A DNA stretch of 64,000 bases, taken from NCBI RefSeq assembly GCF_902706295.1, contig NZ_CACSJJ010000002.1, positions 278,321 through 342,320 of the forward strand, read 5' to 3'. Position numbers and translations under genes: made by a program. Source of the stretch: Arthrobacter sp. 18067. GTDB lineage: Bacteria > Actinomycetota > Actinomycetes > Actinomycetales > Micrococcaceae. Position 1 is the stretch's first letter. Every line of letters starts with the position of its first letter. The notes under the pieces are model-generated. The model saw only the letters and a program-made list of their open reading frames with translations, was not told the origin of the DNA and searched no databases. Shown here in pieces: positions 43,573 to 52,605 of this stretch.

Positions 43573-44528
43573 AGGAACCCGTCCCTGCTGAGCTCGCCAT
43601 AGAAACGCACGGCTTGGTCAAGCGTTTCGGCCACCGATCCGCCGTCGATGGAATTGATCTTTCGGTCCCCCGTGGGTCCGTGTTCGGCTTCCTTGGGCCC
43701 AACGGTTCAGGAAAGACCACCACCATCCGTGTGCTGCTGGGCCTGGCTTCGGCGAACAGTGGGGAGGTGCGCGTCCTTGGTAAGCCGATGCCGGCGGCCC
43801 TGGCAACTGTGCTGCCTGACGTGGGGGCATTGGTGGAGGGGCCCGGCTTTTATCCTTTCCTCTCAGGTACTGGCAACCTCATGCGCTTGGATTCCGCCGA
43901 TCGGCATGCCTTGTCCTCTACCCGGCGGCAGCGCGTCCATGACGCCTTGGAACGCGTTGGGCTCAGCCACGCCGCCGGAAAAAAGGTCCGTGCTTACTCG
44001 CTTGGCATGAAACAGCGGCTGGGTTTGGCCAACGCCATGCTCAGGCCCCGGGAGCTGCTGGTCCTCGACGAGCCAACCAATGGCCTTGACCCACAAGGGA
44101 CACGTGAGGTCCGGGGGTTGGTTCGTTCCCTTGCAGCAGGCGGGACCACGGTGTTCGTTTCCAGCCATCTACTGGCTGAGGTCGAACAGATGTGTACCCA
44201 TGTGGGCGTCATGAGCGCCGGCCGCCTGGTGGCCCAAGGGCCTTTGGAAGAGTTGCGTGCTGCCGGGCAGGCCCACGTTGTGGTTCAAACGCCCGACGTC
44301 GAACGAGCAGCCGGTGTCTTGACGCGCCTTGGACTGGTTCCCGGCGAAGCTCCGGGCACTGGAAGTGCGTGGGGCTCCACGGCATTGTTGGGCACCGGAC
44401 TCAACGGACTCGAACCCGAGAAGATCGTGGCCGCGCTGGTGGCGGAGGGTGTCCGAGTCCGCGGCTTCACCGTGGAAAACGCGAGGTTCGTGTCGCTGAC
44501 CGGAGAGGGGTTCGACGTTGTCGGCTGA
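43569..44528 (+). CDS. ABC transporter ATP-binding protein
   Basis: A 319-residue ATPase. Walker A is GPNGSGKT at 43-50 and Walker B is LLVLDEPTNGLDP near 157-169. The signature loop is YSLGMKQRL rather than LSGGQ, which is usual for CcmA/NatA-type drug or sodium exporters. The start is GTG 43569, overlapping the previous stop in a GTGA. The C-terminal extension past residue 225 is the DUF4162-like tail common to this subfamily. It pairs with the permease encoded next (11-nt overlap). Confidence 0.92.
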   Translation: MKEPVPAELAIETHGLVKRFGHRSAVDGIDLSVPRGSVFGFLGPNGSGKTTTIRVLLGLASANSGEVRVLGKPMPAALATVLPDVGALVEGPGFYPFLSGTGNLMRLDSADRHALSSTRRQRVHDALERVGLSHAAGKKVRAYSLGMKQRLGLANAMLRPRELLVLDEPTNGLDPQGTREVRGLVRSLAAGGTTVFVSSHLLAEVEQMCTHVGVMSAGRLVAQGPLEELRAAGQAHVVVQTPDVERAAGVLTRLGLVPGEAPGTGSAWGSTALLGTGLNGLEPEKIVAALVAEGVRVRGFTVENARFVSLTGEGFDVVG

Positions 44529-45384
44529 AACTGCCGCGCCTCACAGCGCCGGCATAGTCCGCCCGGGAATCGGATGGGCACTATTGGGCTCCGAGTTGTC
44601 CGTCCTGTTCCGCCGGCTCCGCACGTGGGCCATGCTGATCGCCCTGGCTGCCGTGCCCATCCTGATTGCAGTAGCCGTCAAATTGTCCTCCCGGCCCACG
44701 ACACCCGGGCGGGGACCCCTGTTCCTGGACCGGATCACCCAGAACGGCCTGTTCGTCGCAGTGACTGCCCTGGTGGTGTGCGTTCCTCTGTTCCTGCCAC
44801 TTACGGTCGGCGTGGTGGCCGGCGATACCATCGCCGGCGAAGCCAGCCTGGGAACCCTGCGCTATCTGCTCCTTGCTCCGGCGGGACGGATCCGCCTGCT
44901 GCTGGTGAAATATGCCGGCGCCGTTGCTTTCTGTTTCGCAGCGACGGCGACCGTCGCTGCCTCAGGCGCCCTGGCCGGCGTCGTACTTTTTCCCGTGGGC
45001 CCGGTGACTTTGCTGTCCGGCGACACCATCAGCGTGGGCGAGTCAGCCTTGAGGTCACTGCTGATCGCTGCCTACATCACGGTGTCACTCCTTGGGCTGT
45101 CCGCGATCGGACTGCTGATCTCCACGTTCACCGATGTTCCGGTGGGTGCCATGGCTGCCACGATCGTCCTTTCGGTGGTTTCACAAGTACTGGACAACCT
45201 GCCCCAGCTTGAATGGCTTCATCCATGGCTCTTCAGCCACCACTGGCTGGGGTTCGCCGATCTGCTGCGCCAGCCAATATCCTGGACGTCGTTCGCTGAC
45301 AATGGGCTCCTCCAAGCCGGATATATCGCAGTCTGCGGCGCGCTGGCTTACGCAAAATTCTCCAACAAGGACGTCCTGTCCTAG
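44518..45384 (+). CDS. ABC-2-type permease
   Basis: A 288-residue membrane protein with six hydrophobic helices (about 35-55, 82-105, 130-150, 155-180, 190-210 and 265-283). The segment VGVVAGDTIAGEASLGTLRYLLLAPAGR is the ABC-2 permease coupling region (read in two parts), as in NatB/CcmB-like exporters. The TTG start at 44518 lies inside the ATPase gene, an 11-nt overlap that fits a two-component exporter. The substrate is unknown. Confidence 0.88.
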   Translation: MSAETAAPHSAGIVRPGIGWALLGSELSVLFRRLRTWAMLIALAAVPILIAVAVKLSSRPTTPGRGPLFLDRITQNGLFVAVTALVVCVPLFLPLTVGVVAGDTIAGEASLGTLRYLLLAPAGRIRLLLVKYAGAVAFCFAATATVAASGALAGVVLFPVGPVTLLSGDTISVGESALRSLLIAAYITVSLLGLSAIGLLISTFTDVPVGAMAATIVLSVVSQVLDNLPQLEWLHPWLFSHHWLGFADLLRQPISWTSFADNGLLQAGYIAVCGALAYAKFSNKDVLS

Positions 45385-45392
45385 CTTTGTCG

Positions 45393-45398
45393 TAGGCT
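45393..45398 (+). promoter_or_regulatory. -10 element of the YciO gene (leaderless)
   Basis: TAGGCT, 6 nt before the ATG at 45405. It places the transcription start on the start codon, although the gene also follows the permease by only 20 nt. Confidence 0.6.
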
Positions 45399-45404
45399 CT
45401 TTCC

Positions 45405-46025
45405 ATGGCCAGATTCTTTGACGTGCACCCGGACGATCCTCAACCACGCGCCATTGGCCAAGTGGTGAACATGCTCCAAGGCGGCGGCCTGATCGCCTAC
45501 CCTACGGATTCCTGCTACGCGCTTGGCGCCCAGATCGGCAACAGGGAAGCACTGGACCGCATCAGGAGCATCCGGCACCTGGATGACAAACACCACTTCA
45601 CCTTGGTCTGCAAGGACTTTGCCCAAATGGGCCAGTTCGTGATGATTGACAACGACATTTTCAGGAGCATCAAGGCCGTCACGCCCGGCAGTTACACTTT
45701 CATCCTCCCTGCCACCCGCGAAGTGCCCAAACGGCTCCTGCACCCCAAGAAGAAGACTGTAGGCGTACGCATTCCGGATCACAAGGTGGTCCAGGCGCTC
45801 CTGGCGGAGCTGGGTGAACCCCTGTTGTCCAGCACGCTCCTGCTGCCGGACGAGGAAGAGCCCCTAACCCAGGGCTGGGAGATCAAGGAACGGTTGGACA
45901 ACCAGGTGGACGGCGTGATCGACGCCGGGGACACAGGATCCGAGCCCACCACCGTTGTCGATTTCTCCAGTGGAGCGGCCGAAGTTGTGCGCCGCGGAAC
46001 GGGCGATCCTTCACGCTTCGAGTAG
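45405..46025 (+). CDS. YciO/Sua5-type threonylcarbamoyl-AMP synthase-like protein
   Basis: A 206-residue protein of the YrdC/Sua5 fold, which binds nucleotide and threonylcarbamoyl in tRNA t6A formation. The sequence GLIAYPTDSCYALGAQIGN near residues 27-45, HHFTLVCKDFAQMG near 64 and the basic KRLLHPKKKTVGVRIPDH near 107-124 mark the YciO branch. YciO lacks clear evidence of the same in vivo role as YrdC/TsaC, so it may be a paralogue. The ATG is fixed by the leaderless promoter. It ends 2 nt from the convergent beta-lactamase-fold gene. Confidence 0.88.
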   Translation: MARFFDVHPDDPQPRAIGQVVNMLQGGGLIAYPTDSCYALGAQIGNREALDRIRSIRHLDDKHHFTLVCKDFAQMGQFVMIDNDIFRSIKAVTPGSYTFILPATREVPKRLLHPKKKTVGVRIPDHKVVQALLAELGEPLLSSTLLLPDEEEPLTQGWEIKERLDNQVDGVIDAGDTGSEPTTVVDFSSGAAEVVRRGTGDPSRFE

Positions 46026-46027
46026 GC

Positions 46028-47128
46028 TCAGCGGAACTGGAAACGGCAACTCGAATTCAACGCCACCTGCGCGACTCCCGTCATTTCCAAGGCCAGAGCT
46101 GACGGCTGTAGTGCAACGGGTTGCGGTGGATATGCCATGAAGATGGCCAGCTGTCGGTTCCCATCGGCGCTGCTCATGCTGATGCTCCCGTAGCCGGGAA
46201 CATCACCGGCATGGCCGTAGTAAGAGCCGTTCGTGCAATGGTCTTCCCAATGGTCCAGGCCAAGGCCGTAGCCGGCGAACACGCTCCCTTTCATCGAAAT
46301 GAGACTCTGCGTCGCCAACAGCCGTCCCTCCAGCAGCGCGGCCTGGAACGTGGTGAGGTCCTCCACCGTGGACATGAGTCGTACGGATGAAGCCCCGTTC
46401 GGTATGTGGGGGAACGTCACGTCCACCGTTTCCCCCTGCAGCTGGATGTATCCGTGGACCACATCATCCGGAGCGTCCGAGCCCGGTACAAGCACGGCCG
46501 TGGAATCAAGGTTCAAAGGCGACAGGATGTCTGTTCGCAGGGCAGTCCCGAGGGGCACACCCCGATAACGTTCAACCAACAGGCCCAGCAGAGCATCAGC
46601 CTGGGGCGATGGTGCAGCAGGCAGTTCCGTGGCGTCACCAAGGAGCTGGCGGATCGTCACTGGACTGCCCGCCGGGACAGATCCTGGCAGGTGTGTGTTG
46701 ATGGAGTCGTCCAGGGCCAGCCGGCCTTCTTCGATGAGCTTCAACACGGACACAGCCACCATGGTCCTGAGTTGATCCCCAACATCAAAGCGGTCACCGG
46801 CCCGGACTGCAACCCGCTCTGCACGGCTGCGCACTCCTGTTGCGTGCGTCCACTCCTGCTGGCCGGCCTTCGCTTTAATGAGCACCGCCGAGGCGCCTTC
46901 GTCCATCTTCTCCCTGGCGAAGAGTTCCAAGGTGGCCCGGACCTCCTGGAAGGCCGGCGTAACAGCCAGCGTCTCCGGCGTCGAAGGTTCCGGTGTTGGT
47001 GACGGGGAAGGCTCAACGAGCGTGGTTGGCCGGGACGGCAGTGGCTCCGGCGTGCCTGTGCAACCGCAAAGGAACACCCCGCACGCGAATGCGGTGATCA
47101 GGGCCCATCCCGCTGCACTCCCCGGCAC
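46028..47128 (-). CDS. Beta-lactamase/PBP-fold lipoprotein lacking the catalytic Ser-x-x-Lys
   Basis: A 366-residue exported lipoprotein. Signal to C23 is GVFLCGC (lipobox), followed by a Pro/Ser-rich linker to about 55, then a class C beta-lactamase/DD-peptidase-like domain. Its helix-2 segment is FDVGDQLRTMVAVSVLKL, where the family has GS-x-TK: the nucleophile Ser is D118 and the Lys is R121. The Tyr-x-Asn motif is also absent (SPQ in place). The later HAGDVPGY retains the HxG strand. It is probably a non-catalytic ligand- or peptidoglycan-binding protein. Two cysteines near the end may pair. Confidence 0.82.
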   Translation of the reverse strand: MPGSAAGWALITAFACGVFLCGCTGTPEPLPSRPTTLVEPSPSPTPEPSTPETLAVTPAFQEVRATLELFAREKMDEGASAVLIKAKAGQQEWTHATGVRSRAERVAVRAGDRFDVGDQLRTMVAVSVLKLIEEGRLALDDSINTHLPGSVPAGSPVTIRQLLGDATELPAAPSPQADALLGLLVERYRGVPLGTALRTDILSPLNLDSTAVLVPGSDAPDDVVHGYIQLQGETVDVTFPHIPNGASSVRLMSTVEDLTTFQAALLEGRLLATQSLISMKGSVFAGYGLGLDHWEDHCTNGSYYGHAGDVPGYGSISMSSADGNRQLAIFMAYPPQPVALQPSALALEMTGVAQVALNSSCRFQFR

Positions 47129-47140
47129 GCGGACTCCCGC

Positions 47141-48166
47141 TCACTCCTCCGTTTTGCGGGCCCGGCTCGGCTGCACGCGCATGGGCTCGCCCGGCATCTT
47201 GGGGAATTCCGGTGGGAACGGCATCTCGCCTTGGCCATTCTTCACGTCCCGCTCCCACCACTGGAGCAGGACGTCGATGCCGCCAGGATGCTCGTGCATG
47301 GACGCCCACGGGTCCCCCACCGACGCCAAACGGTCCGGAACTGTGGCGATGGTGTACTTCGCGGGGTCGGCGTTCTCCAGTTCATCCCACGTCAACGGAC
47401 AGGACACCTGGGCCAACGGCACGGCCCGTGGGCTGTACGCCCCGGCAATGGTCCGGTCCCGGTTGGCCTGGTTGAAGTCCACGAAGATCCGCGTCCCGCG
47501 TTCCTCTTTCCACCACGCGGTGGTGACCTTCTCCGGCATGCGGCGCTCCAACTCCCGTCCAGCGGCAATCACGGCGTGGCGAACGTCGAGGAACTCATGC
47601 TTGGGGTGGATCGGCGCGTACACATGGAGTCCGCGGTTGCCGGAGGTCTTGATGAACGCCGTCAGTCCGGCCTCCTCCAGGACGCTGCTCAGTTCCTGCG
47701 CGGCAGGTATCGCGTCGGCGAAGTCGGTGCCGGGTTGGGGGTCGAGGTCGATTCTCAATTGATCCGGATTGTCGGGATCGTTGGCCCGGGACGCCCACGG
47801 ATGGAACACCACCGTATTCATCTGCGCAGCCCACACGGCCGCTGCCGGCTCATCGATCACCAGTTGTGGATGCGACCGGGCACTGGGATAGGTCACCACA
47901 ACCGAGCGGACGTATTCCGGGGCGCCTTTGGGTGGATTCTTGGAGAAGAACATCTCGCCTTCAATGTTTCCGGAATATCGCTGAAGGCTGATAGGCCGGT
48001 TCCCATTGGCAGTGACAAACGCTTCGCCGACGTCGATGAGGTAGTTGGCAAGGTCCAGTTTCGTCAGCCCCGCCTCCGGCCACATTACCCGGCTTGGACT
48101 GGAAATCCGGACCTCCCGGGGGCCATCGGGACCGGGCACAGTAACGGTGGTTGCTTCGCTCGCCAT
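47141..48166 (-). CDS. Stand-alone LigD polymerase domain (PolDom)
   Basis: A 341-residue AEP-type primase/polymerase. The active-site pair IDLDPQPGT near residue 120 carries the metal aspartates, KTSGNRGLHVYAPI near 160 is the conserved phosphate-binding strand, and RDRTIAGAYSPRA near 230 completes the site. It corresponds to the polymerase module of mycobacterial LigD, used in non-homologous end joining, but without fused nuclease or ligase. Ku and a ligase are not in the window. The ATG at 48166 was preferred: TAGCTT lies 6 nt before it; a GTG two codons earlier is possible. It is divergent from an alpha/beta hydrolase. Confidence 0.9.
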   Translation of the reverse strand: MASEATTVTVPGPDGPREVRISSPSRVMWPEAGLTKLDLANYLIDVGEAFVTANGNRPISLQRYSGNIEGEMFFSKNPPKGAPEYVRSVVVTYPSARSHPQLVIDEPAAAVWAAQMNTVVFHPWASRANDPDNPDQLRIDLDPQPGTDFADAIPAAQELSSVLEEAGLTAFIKTSGNRGLHVYAPIHPKHEFLDVRHAVIAAGRELERRMPEKVTTAWWKEERGTRIFVDFNQANRDRTIAGAYSPRAVPLAQVSCPLTWDELENADPAKYTIATVPDRLASVGDPWASMHEHPGGIDVLLQWWERDVKNGQGEMPFPPEFPKMPGEPMRVQPSRARKTEE

Positions 48167-48172
48167 GGGCAC

Positions 48173-48178
48173 AAGCTA
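48173..48178 (-). promoter_or_regulatory. -10 element of the LigD-polymerase gene (leaderless)
   Basis: TAGCTT on the minus strand, exactly 6 nt before the ATG at 48166. This spacing selects the ATG over the upstream GTG. Confidence 0.6.
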
Positions 48179-48242
48179 CCCCGTTAAGGCCACGCGCGTC
48201 AGCACCCACGGCGTTTTTGCTGCAATGGGCAAAAATGGATAC

Positions 48243-48908
48243 ATGCCAAACACGCAAACACCTGTCACCATCACTGTCGGAGAGTCCGACATATCCGCCC
48301 TCCACATCCGGCCGGATAATCCTTTTGCCACGTTGGTGGTGGCGCACGGCGCCGGGGCGGGAATGGAACACCCGTTCCTGCAGGGGTTCGCTGAGGCTAT
48401 GGCTGACCAAGGGGTGGCTACCCTGCGGTTCAACTTCCCCTACCGCGAGGCCGGCAGGCGTTTCCCCGACCGACCGCCCCTGGCCATCACCACCTGGCGC
48501 ACGGTGATGGACAAGGCCGCCGGGCTCAGCAGTGGCGAGCCTCTCTGGGCTGCCGGCAAATCCTTCGGTGGGCGCATGGCGTCCATGGCCGTCGCCGAAG
48601 GCATGCCTGCCAAAGGCTTGGTGTATCTCGGCTATCCACTGCACGCGCCCGGAAAACCGGAGAAACTGCGCGATGAACACCTCTACGGCGTCACGGTGCC
48701 GATGCTCTTCCTCCAAGGCACACGGGATACGTTCGCAACACCGGAACTGCTGGAGGGCGTGGTGGACAGGATAGGTCCGACGGCGACACTCCAGTGGAGC
48801 GAAGGCGGTGACCATTCGTTCGCGGTCAAAGGCCTGAAGCGAAGTGCCGCCGAGGTGGGTGCGTCCCTTGCCCCCGCAGTGGCCGCCTTCATCCGGGCCA
48901 CCCCTTAG
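48243..48908 (+). CDS. Alpha/beta hydrolase, KANL3/Tex30-like
   Basis: A 221-residue compact hydrolase. TLVVAHGAGAGMEHPF near residue 30 supplies the oxyanion loop, and AGKSFGGRMAS near 97-107 contains the nucleophile elbow G-K-S-F-G. The acid region is LFLQGTRDTFATPE near 158 and the histidine is in GGDHSFAVKG near 190. This family (KANL3/Tex30/YcjY relatives) has no agreed substrate. The start at 48243 is chosen for fit to the fold; ATG 48225 is an alternative and neither has a clear ribosome site. It ends 3 nt from the convergent EF-G2 gene. Confidence 0.85.
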   Translation: MPNTQTPVTITVGESDISALHIRPDNPFATLVVAHGAGAGMEHPFLQGFAEAMADQGVATLRFNFPYREAGRRFPDRPPLAITTWRTVMDKAAGLSSGEPLWAAGKSFGGRMASMAVAEGMPAKGLVYLGYPLHAPGKPEKLRDEHLYGVTVPMLFLQGTRDTFATPELLEGVVDRIGPTATLQWSEGGDHSFAVKGLKRSAAEVGASLAPAVAAFIRATP

Positions 48909-48911
48909 GAG

Positions 48912-51017
48912 CTACTTCGGCAGCGGCTCGTGGCGAAGGTAGGAGCGGCGGAACCGGCCTGTGCCTGCCGTGAGTGCGCGGAGTTCGATCGCGTAGCGCA
49001 GCAGTTCCTGATCGGGAACCTCCGCACTGATTTCCGTTCCCTCACCATCTGCGGCGGTGGTGCCGGTGACCCGGCCGCGCCGCCCCGAAAGATCGCTCAT
49101 GACCGCACCCACATAATCATCGGGAACGCTGACGACTACCGATGAGACAGGTTCCAGCAGCTGGATTTTGGCGGCCGCGGCGGCCTCGCGGAGTGCCAAG
49201 GCCCCCGCCGCTTGGAAGGCTGCGTCCGAAGAGTCCACGCTGTGGGTCTTTCCGCCCACCAGAGTCACCTTGATGTCCACCACAGGGAACCCCGCAGACA
49301 CACCCTTGAGCATCTGCGAACGGACTCCCTTCTCCACGGAGGTGACGAACGTCCCGGGTATGGCGCCGCCCACGATTTTGTCGTTGAATGCGAACCCTTC
49401 ACCCCGGCCAAGTGGCTCCACCTCGATGTCGCAGATGGCAAACTGCCCATGGCCACCTGATTGCTTGACATGGCGCCCGTGTCCCACAGCCTTGCTGGCG
49501 AAGGTTTCCCTCAACGGGGTGATCACGTCCACGGTCTGCAGTTTGACGCCCTGATTGCGTAGCCTGTCCAGAACCACCTCCGCGTGGGCCTCTCCCATGC
49601 ACCAGAGGATGAGCTGGTGGGTGTCCTGGTTGCGCTCCAATCGAAGAGTAGGATCGGCAGCCGCCACCTTCCCGATGCTCTTGGCCAGGGCGTCTTCGTC
49701 GCTGCGGGAGGCGCCCTCGATGGCAATGGGCATCAATGGCTCGGGCATGTTCCAGGTTTCGATCAACAGCGGAGCTTCGCGGTCCGAGACAGTGTCTCCG
49801 GTCTCTGCGCTGGCAAGCTTGCTGATGGCGCAGATATCACCGGCAATACACTGTGGAACGGCTTTCAGGCTGGAGCCCACAGGCGAGTAGAGATGCGTGA
49901 CGCGTTCGTCGGCGTCGTGGTCATCGTGTCCCCTGTCCGCGAGTCCCCTGCCGCCGACATGAATCGACGAATCTTCGCGCAGGGTCCCGGAGAAGACCCG
50001 GACCAAGCACACGCGGCCGAGGAAGGGATCTACAGTGGTCCGCACCACCTCGGCGGCAAGACGACCGGTTGGATCACACTCCAAGGCCTTCAGGGATGAA
50101 CCGTCGAGTTTCATCACAGCGGGAGTGATGCGTTCCAACGGCGACGGCAGCGCATCGGTCAGCAGGGCCATGAGCTCCGGAAGGCCCAAACCCGTCTCGG
50201 CGGACGTCGGGATAACGGGGAAGAAACTCCCTCTGGCCACAGCGGTTTCCAGATCCTTGATCAGGTCCATCAGTGGCAACTCCTCGCCTCCGAGGTACCG
50301 GTCCATGAGGGTTTCGTCTTCGCTCTCGGCGATGATGCCTTCGATCAAGGTTCCCCTGGCTTCTTCGACGTCAGCCACCGGCGGCAGGTCTTGATCATCG
50401 GTGCCCTCCAGCACTCCGACAAGGCGGGCATTGCCGGACGCCGGAAGGTACAGCGGGAGGACCGACTCGCCAAAGGCTTCCTGGCATCTTACGACGGCGG
50501 CACTGAAGTCTGCGCGCGGGTGGTCCAGTTTGCTGAGCACCACCGCCCGGGGCATGCGGACCTTCTCGCACTCGCCCCACAAGGCAATGGTGGCGCCGTC
50601 AATGCCGTCGACAGCCGACACAACAAAAAGGGCCGCATCGGCGGCCCTCAAACCAGCGCGAAGTTCGCCGGTGAAGTCGGTGTAGCCAGGGGTATCAATA
50701 AGATTGACCTTGACGTCTCCTACCAGGATTGGTGCGACGGACATGGTCACGGACCGTTGTTGGTGGATCGCGGAAGGGTCGGAATCACTGACCGTGGTTC
50801 CCTCGCTGATGGAGCCCATCCGGGAGATGGCTCCCGTTGCTGCGAGCAGGGCCTCGACCAGCATCGACTTCCCTGCCGCCGAATGGCCGACGAGTGCAAC
50901 GTTCCGGATTCGGGCAGGATCGCTTGCTGCCAGTGCCGATCCGCTATCACTCCGCTTGGCCTCGGGCGTTCCGGTGCCGCTTCCTTTTGCCGTTTCGCGC
51001 GTGCCCTTCGCGGACAT
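48912..51017 (-). CDS. Elongation factor G-like GTPase (EF-G2)
   Basis: A 701-residue translational-GTPase paralogue. The P-loop is GHSAAGKS at 44-51, DTPGYTDF near 115 is the G3 region, and the G4 position reads LSKLDHP in place of the usual NKxD. Domains II-V follow, with VFSGTLREDSS near 350 and a C-terminal V domain. The actinobacterial EF-G2 branch replaces the typical histidines of canonical EF-G (here GHSAAGKS instead of GHIDHGKT) and its role in translocation is not established. The ATG at 51017 has AGGAGG 6 nt before it. A ~45-residue reading further upstream lacks support. No clear promoter was found in 51018-51179. Confidence 0.9.
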   Translation of the reverse strand: MSAKGTRETAKGSGTGTPEAKRSDSGSALAASDPARIRNVALVGHSAAGKSMLVEALLAATGAISRMGSISEGTTVSDSDPSAIHQQRSVTMSVAPILVGDVKVNLIDTPGYTDFTGELRAGLRAADAALFVVSAVDGIDGATIALWGECEKVRMPRAVVLSKLDHPRADFSAAVVRCQEAFGESVLPLYLPASGNARLVGVLEGTDDQDLPPVADVEEARGTLIEGIIAESEDETLMDRYLGGEELPLMDLIKDLETAVARGSFFPVIPTSAETGLGLPELMALLTDALPSPLERITPAVMKLDGSSLKALECDPTGRLAAEVVRTTVDPFLGRVCLVRVFSGTLREDSSIHVGGRGLADRGHDDHDADERVTHLYSPVGSSLKAVPQCIAGDICAISKLASAETGDTVSDREAPLLIETWNMPEPLMPIAIEGASRSDEDALAKSIGKVAAADPTLRLERNQDTHQLILWCMGEAHAEVVLDRLRNQGVKLQTVDVITPLRETFASKAVGHGRHVKQSGGHGQFAICDIEVEPLGRGEGFAFNDKIVGGAIPGTFVTSVEKGVRSQMLKGVSAGFPVVDIKVTLVGGKTHSVDSSDAAFQAAGALALREAAAAAKIQLLEPVSSVVVSVPDDYVGAVMSDLSGRRGRVTGTTAADGEGTEISAEVPDQELLRYAIELRALTAGTGRFRRSYLRHEPLPK

Positions 51018-51179
51018 GGGCACCTCCTGGTGTTGTCTCCCGGCACGGAGTCCGAATGCCAAGCAGTTCGAACGTTAAAGAGGATTGGACACCCAAAGGC
51101 GACCGCAGGGCAAGGGGCAGGCAGCGGGCAAAACTCACGGACGGCCGTCGAGCCGCGGCAGCCCCCGCCGAACAGCGGG

Positions 51180-51932
51180 CTATGCGGCGAGCATGCTCCA
51201 CAACAACCAGGCGGATGCTGCTGCGCATCCCGCGATCACCGCAGTGAAACCCGATAACCACACGAATACGGGGACGCCCGTGGTGCGGCCAAGGATGAAC
51301 GCATCGGATGCCGCAAGCCTTTCCCGACGCCGGGTGTGGACGCCGGCAAGCTTGAAGAGGTCCCGGACGCCGCCGACGGACAGGGCAATGCCGAGGGCGA
51401 GCACGACATAGTTGACGGTGGCGGGGGCTGCGAACAAAACCAGGACCTGGGCAATGGCTGCACTGAGGACGGCTACGAGGATCCCCGTAAGGTTTCGCAG
51501 GAAGATCAGTGACACCAGCAGGACCACGGCTCCGACGGACATGGCCGCGCCTGACCTGCCTGCGGCGCAGGCGGCAATCAGGCCCAGCCCGACTACGGCG
51601 GGCGCGGGATAGCCCCAGAACCCTGACCATGCCGCACCAAAAGCGCCCCGGCCGCTGCTGACAAGGCGGCCGGAATGGTCCAGCCCGATCCGGAGGCTGT
51701 GCACGAAGCGGCCGGTCATCAGCGCGGCATAAGCATGGCCGAGTTCGTGGACGAAGGTGACGTACAGACCGAACCAGCGCCACGTGGCGCGCGGAATACT
51801 CAGGATGACGGCACAGGCGAGGATGCCGAGCAGCGCAGGCAACGGCACTGCCGTGGTGTGGGTCTCTGTGAAGCCGCGCGCCACTGCGTCCCACCAGGTT
51901 TGAGCCAGGTTCCCAGCGCCGTCCATGGTCAC
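51180..51932 (-). CDS. M50-family membrane metalloprotease
   Basis: A 250-residue membrane protein. The zinc motif HELGH is at residues 62-66 in helix 2-3 (YVTFVHELGHAYAALMTGRF), as in M50 site-2-protease-like enzymes. Helices are visible near 30-48, 50-75, 98-125, 128-155, 160-180 and 225-250. The second, distal zinc aspartate is not obvious. M50B members are uncharacterised and may cleave anti-sigma factors or only resemble proteases. The GTG start overlaps the TetR stop in a GTGA, so it is co-translated with that regulator. Confidence 0.83.
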   Translation of the reverse strand: MTMDGAGNLAQTWWDAVARGFTETHTTAVPLPALLGILACAVILSIPRATWRWFGLYVTFVHELGHAYAALMTGRFVHSLRIGLDHSGRLVSSGRGAFGAAWSGFWGYPAPAVVGLGLIAACAAGRSGAAMSVGAVVLLVSLIFLRNLTGILVAVLSAAIAQVLVLFAAPATVNYVVLALGIALSVGGVRDLFKLAGVHTRRRERLAASDAFILGRTTGVPVFVWLSGFTAVIAGCAAASAWLLWSMLAA

Positions 51933-52546
51933 AGCACCGTCGACTGCAGGCGCGCGTGGAGGCCGGCGATGAGGATCTCGAGTCCGAAATCGAAGGCCGC
52001 CTCACCGCGCTCCTCAGGCGGACCTGCTTGGGTGAGGGCGCCGGTAAGCGTGGGGTATCCCTGAGCGGGCGGCGCCCAAACAACGTCCGGGGCGGCGAGG
52101 TCCAGTGCGAATCCAAGCGCGAAACTGTCGATGGTGGAGATCGCCGACACCACGTCCCGGCCACGGAATCCCGCACCTTCAAGTGCCACGGCAAGGTTCT
52201 CGTAGAGGGCAAGAACCTGATCGTCCTGAACGGTTTGGAGGACCAACAGCGGAGCGAGCCGGGGATGGCGGGCGAAAGCGTCACGGTAACTGCGGACGAT
52301 CGCCCTCAGCGCGGCCTCCCAGTCCTCCCCGTCCCCGAGGGCATAGGGGCTCTCGGCGATGATGCGGCCGCGCATCAGTTCAAGGATCTCCTCACGCCCA
52401 CTGACGTGGTTGTAGATGGACGATTGGCTGACCCCGATCCGTTTGGCCAGTTTCGGCAGGCTGAAGTCCCCTGCTTCGTCCACCAGCTCAAGGGCGGCGG
52501 TGACGAGTGCATCGATGGATATCAGCGGGACCAGCGGGCGTGCCAT
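51929..52546 (-). CDS. TetR-family repressor
   Basis: A 205-residue regulator. The N-terminal helix-turn-helix is FSLPKLAKRIGVSQSSIYNHV near residues 28-48. The C-terminal ligand domain (TetR_C-like) follows to LHARLQSTVL. GGAG lies 8 nt before the ATG at 52546. An ATG reading of 25 codons more is rejected as it crosses the promoter region. It is divergent from the APC permease gene, and a 13-bp palindrome lies over the permease transcription start, so it probably represses that operon. Its stop is coupled to the M50 gene. Confidence 0.9.
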   Translation of the reverse strand: MARPLVPLISIDALVTAALELVDEAGDFSLPKLAKRIGVSQSSIYNHVSGREEILELMRGRIIAESPYALGDGEDWEAALRAIVRSYRDAFARHPRLAPLLVLQTVQDDQVLALYENLAVALEGAGFRGRDVVSAISTIDSFALGFALDLAAPDVVWAPPAQGYPTLTGALTQAGPPEERGEAAFDFGLEILIAGLHARLQSTVL

Positions 52547-52605
52547 ACGGGTGTCTCCATTCAGGGTTGTTGTTACGACTCTAGCCAGAACTTTGCGTCG
52601 AAGTA

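Noticed and set aside
51066..51073. GTTCGAAC palindrome upstream of EF-G2 as an SOS box
   Set aside because: The half-sites are in the reverse order to TCGAAC-N4-GTTCGA and there is no 4-nt spacer, so LexA is not expected to bind.
50947..52284. 445-codon minus-strand frame across the EF-G2 to TetR region
   Set aside because: It overlaps three well-supported genes in a different frame and consists of Arg/Pro/Ser-rich sequence without a domain.
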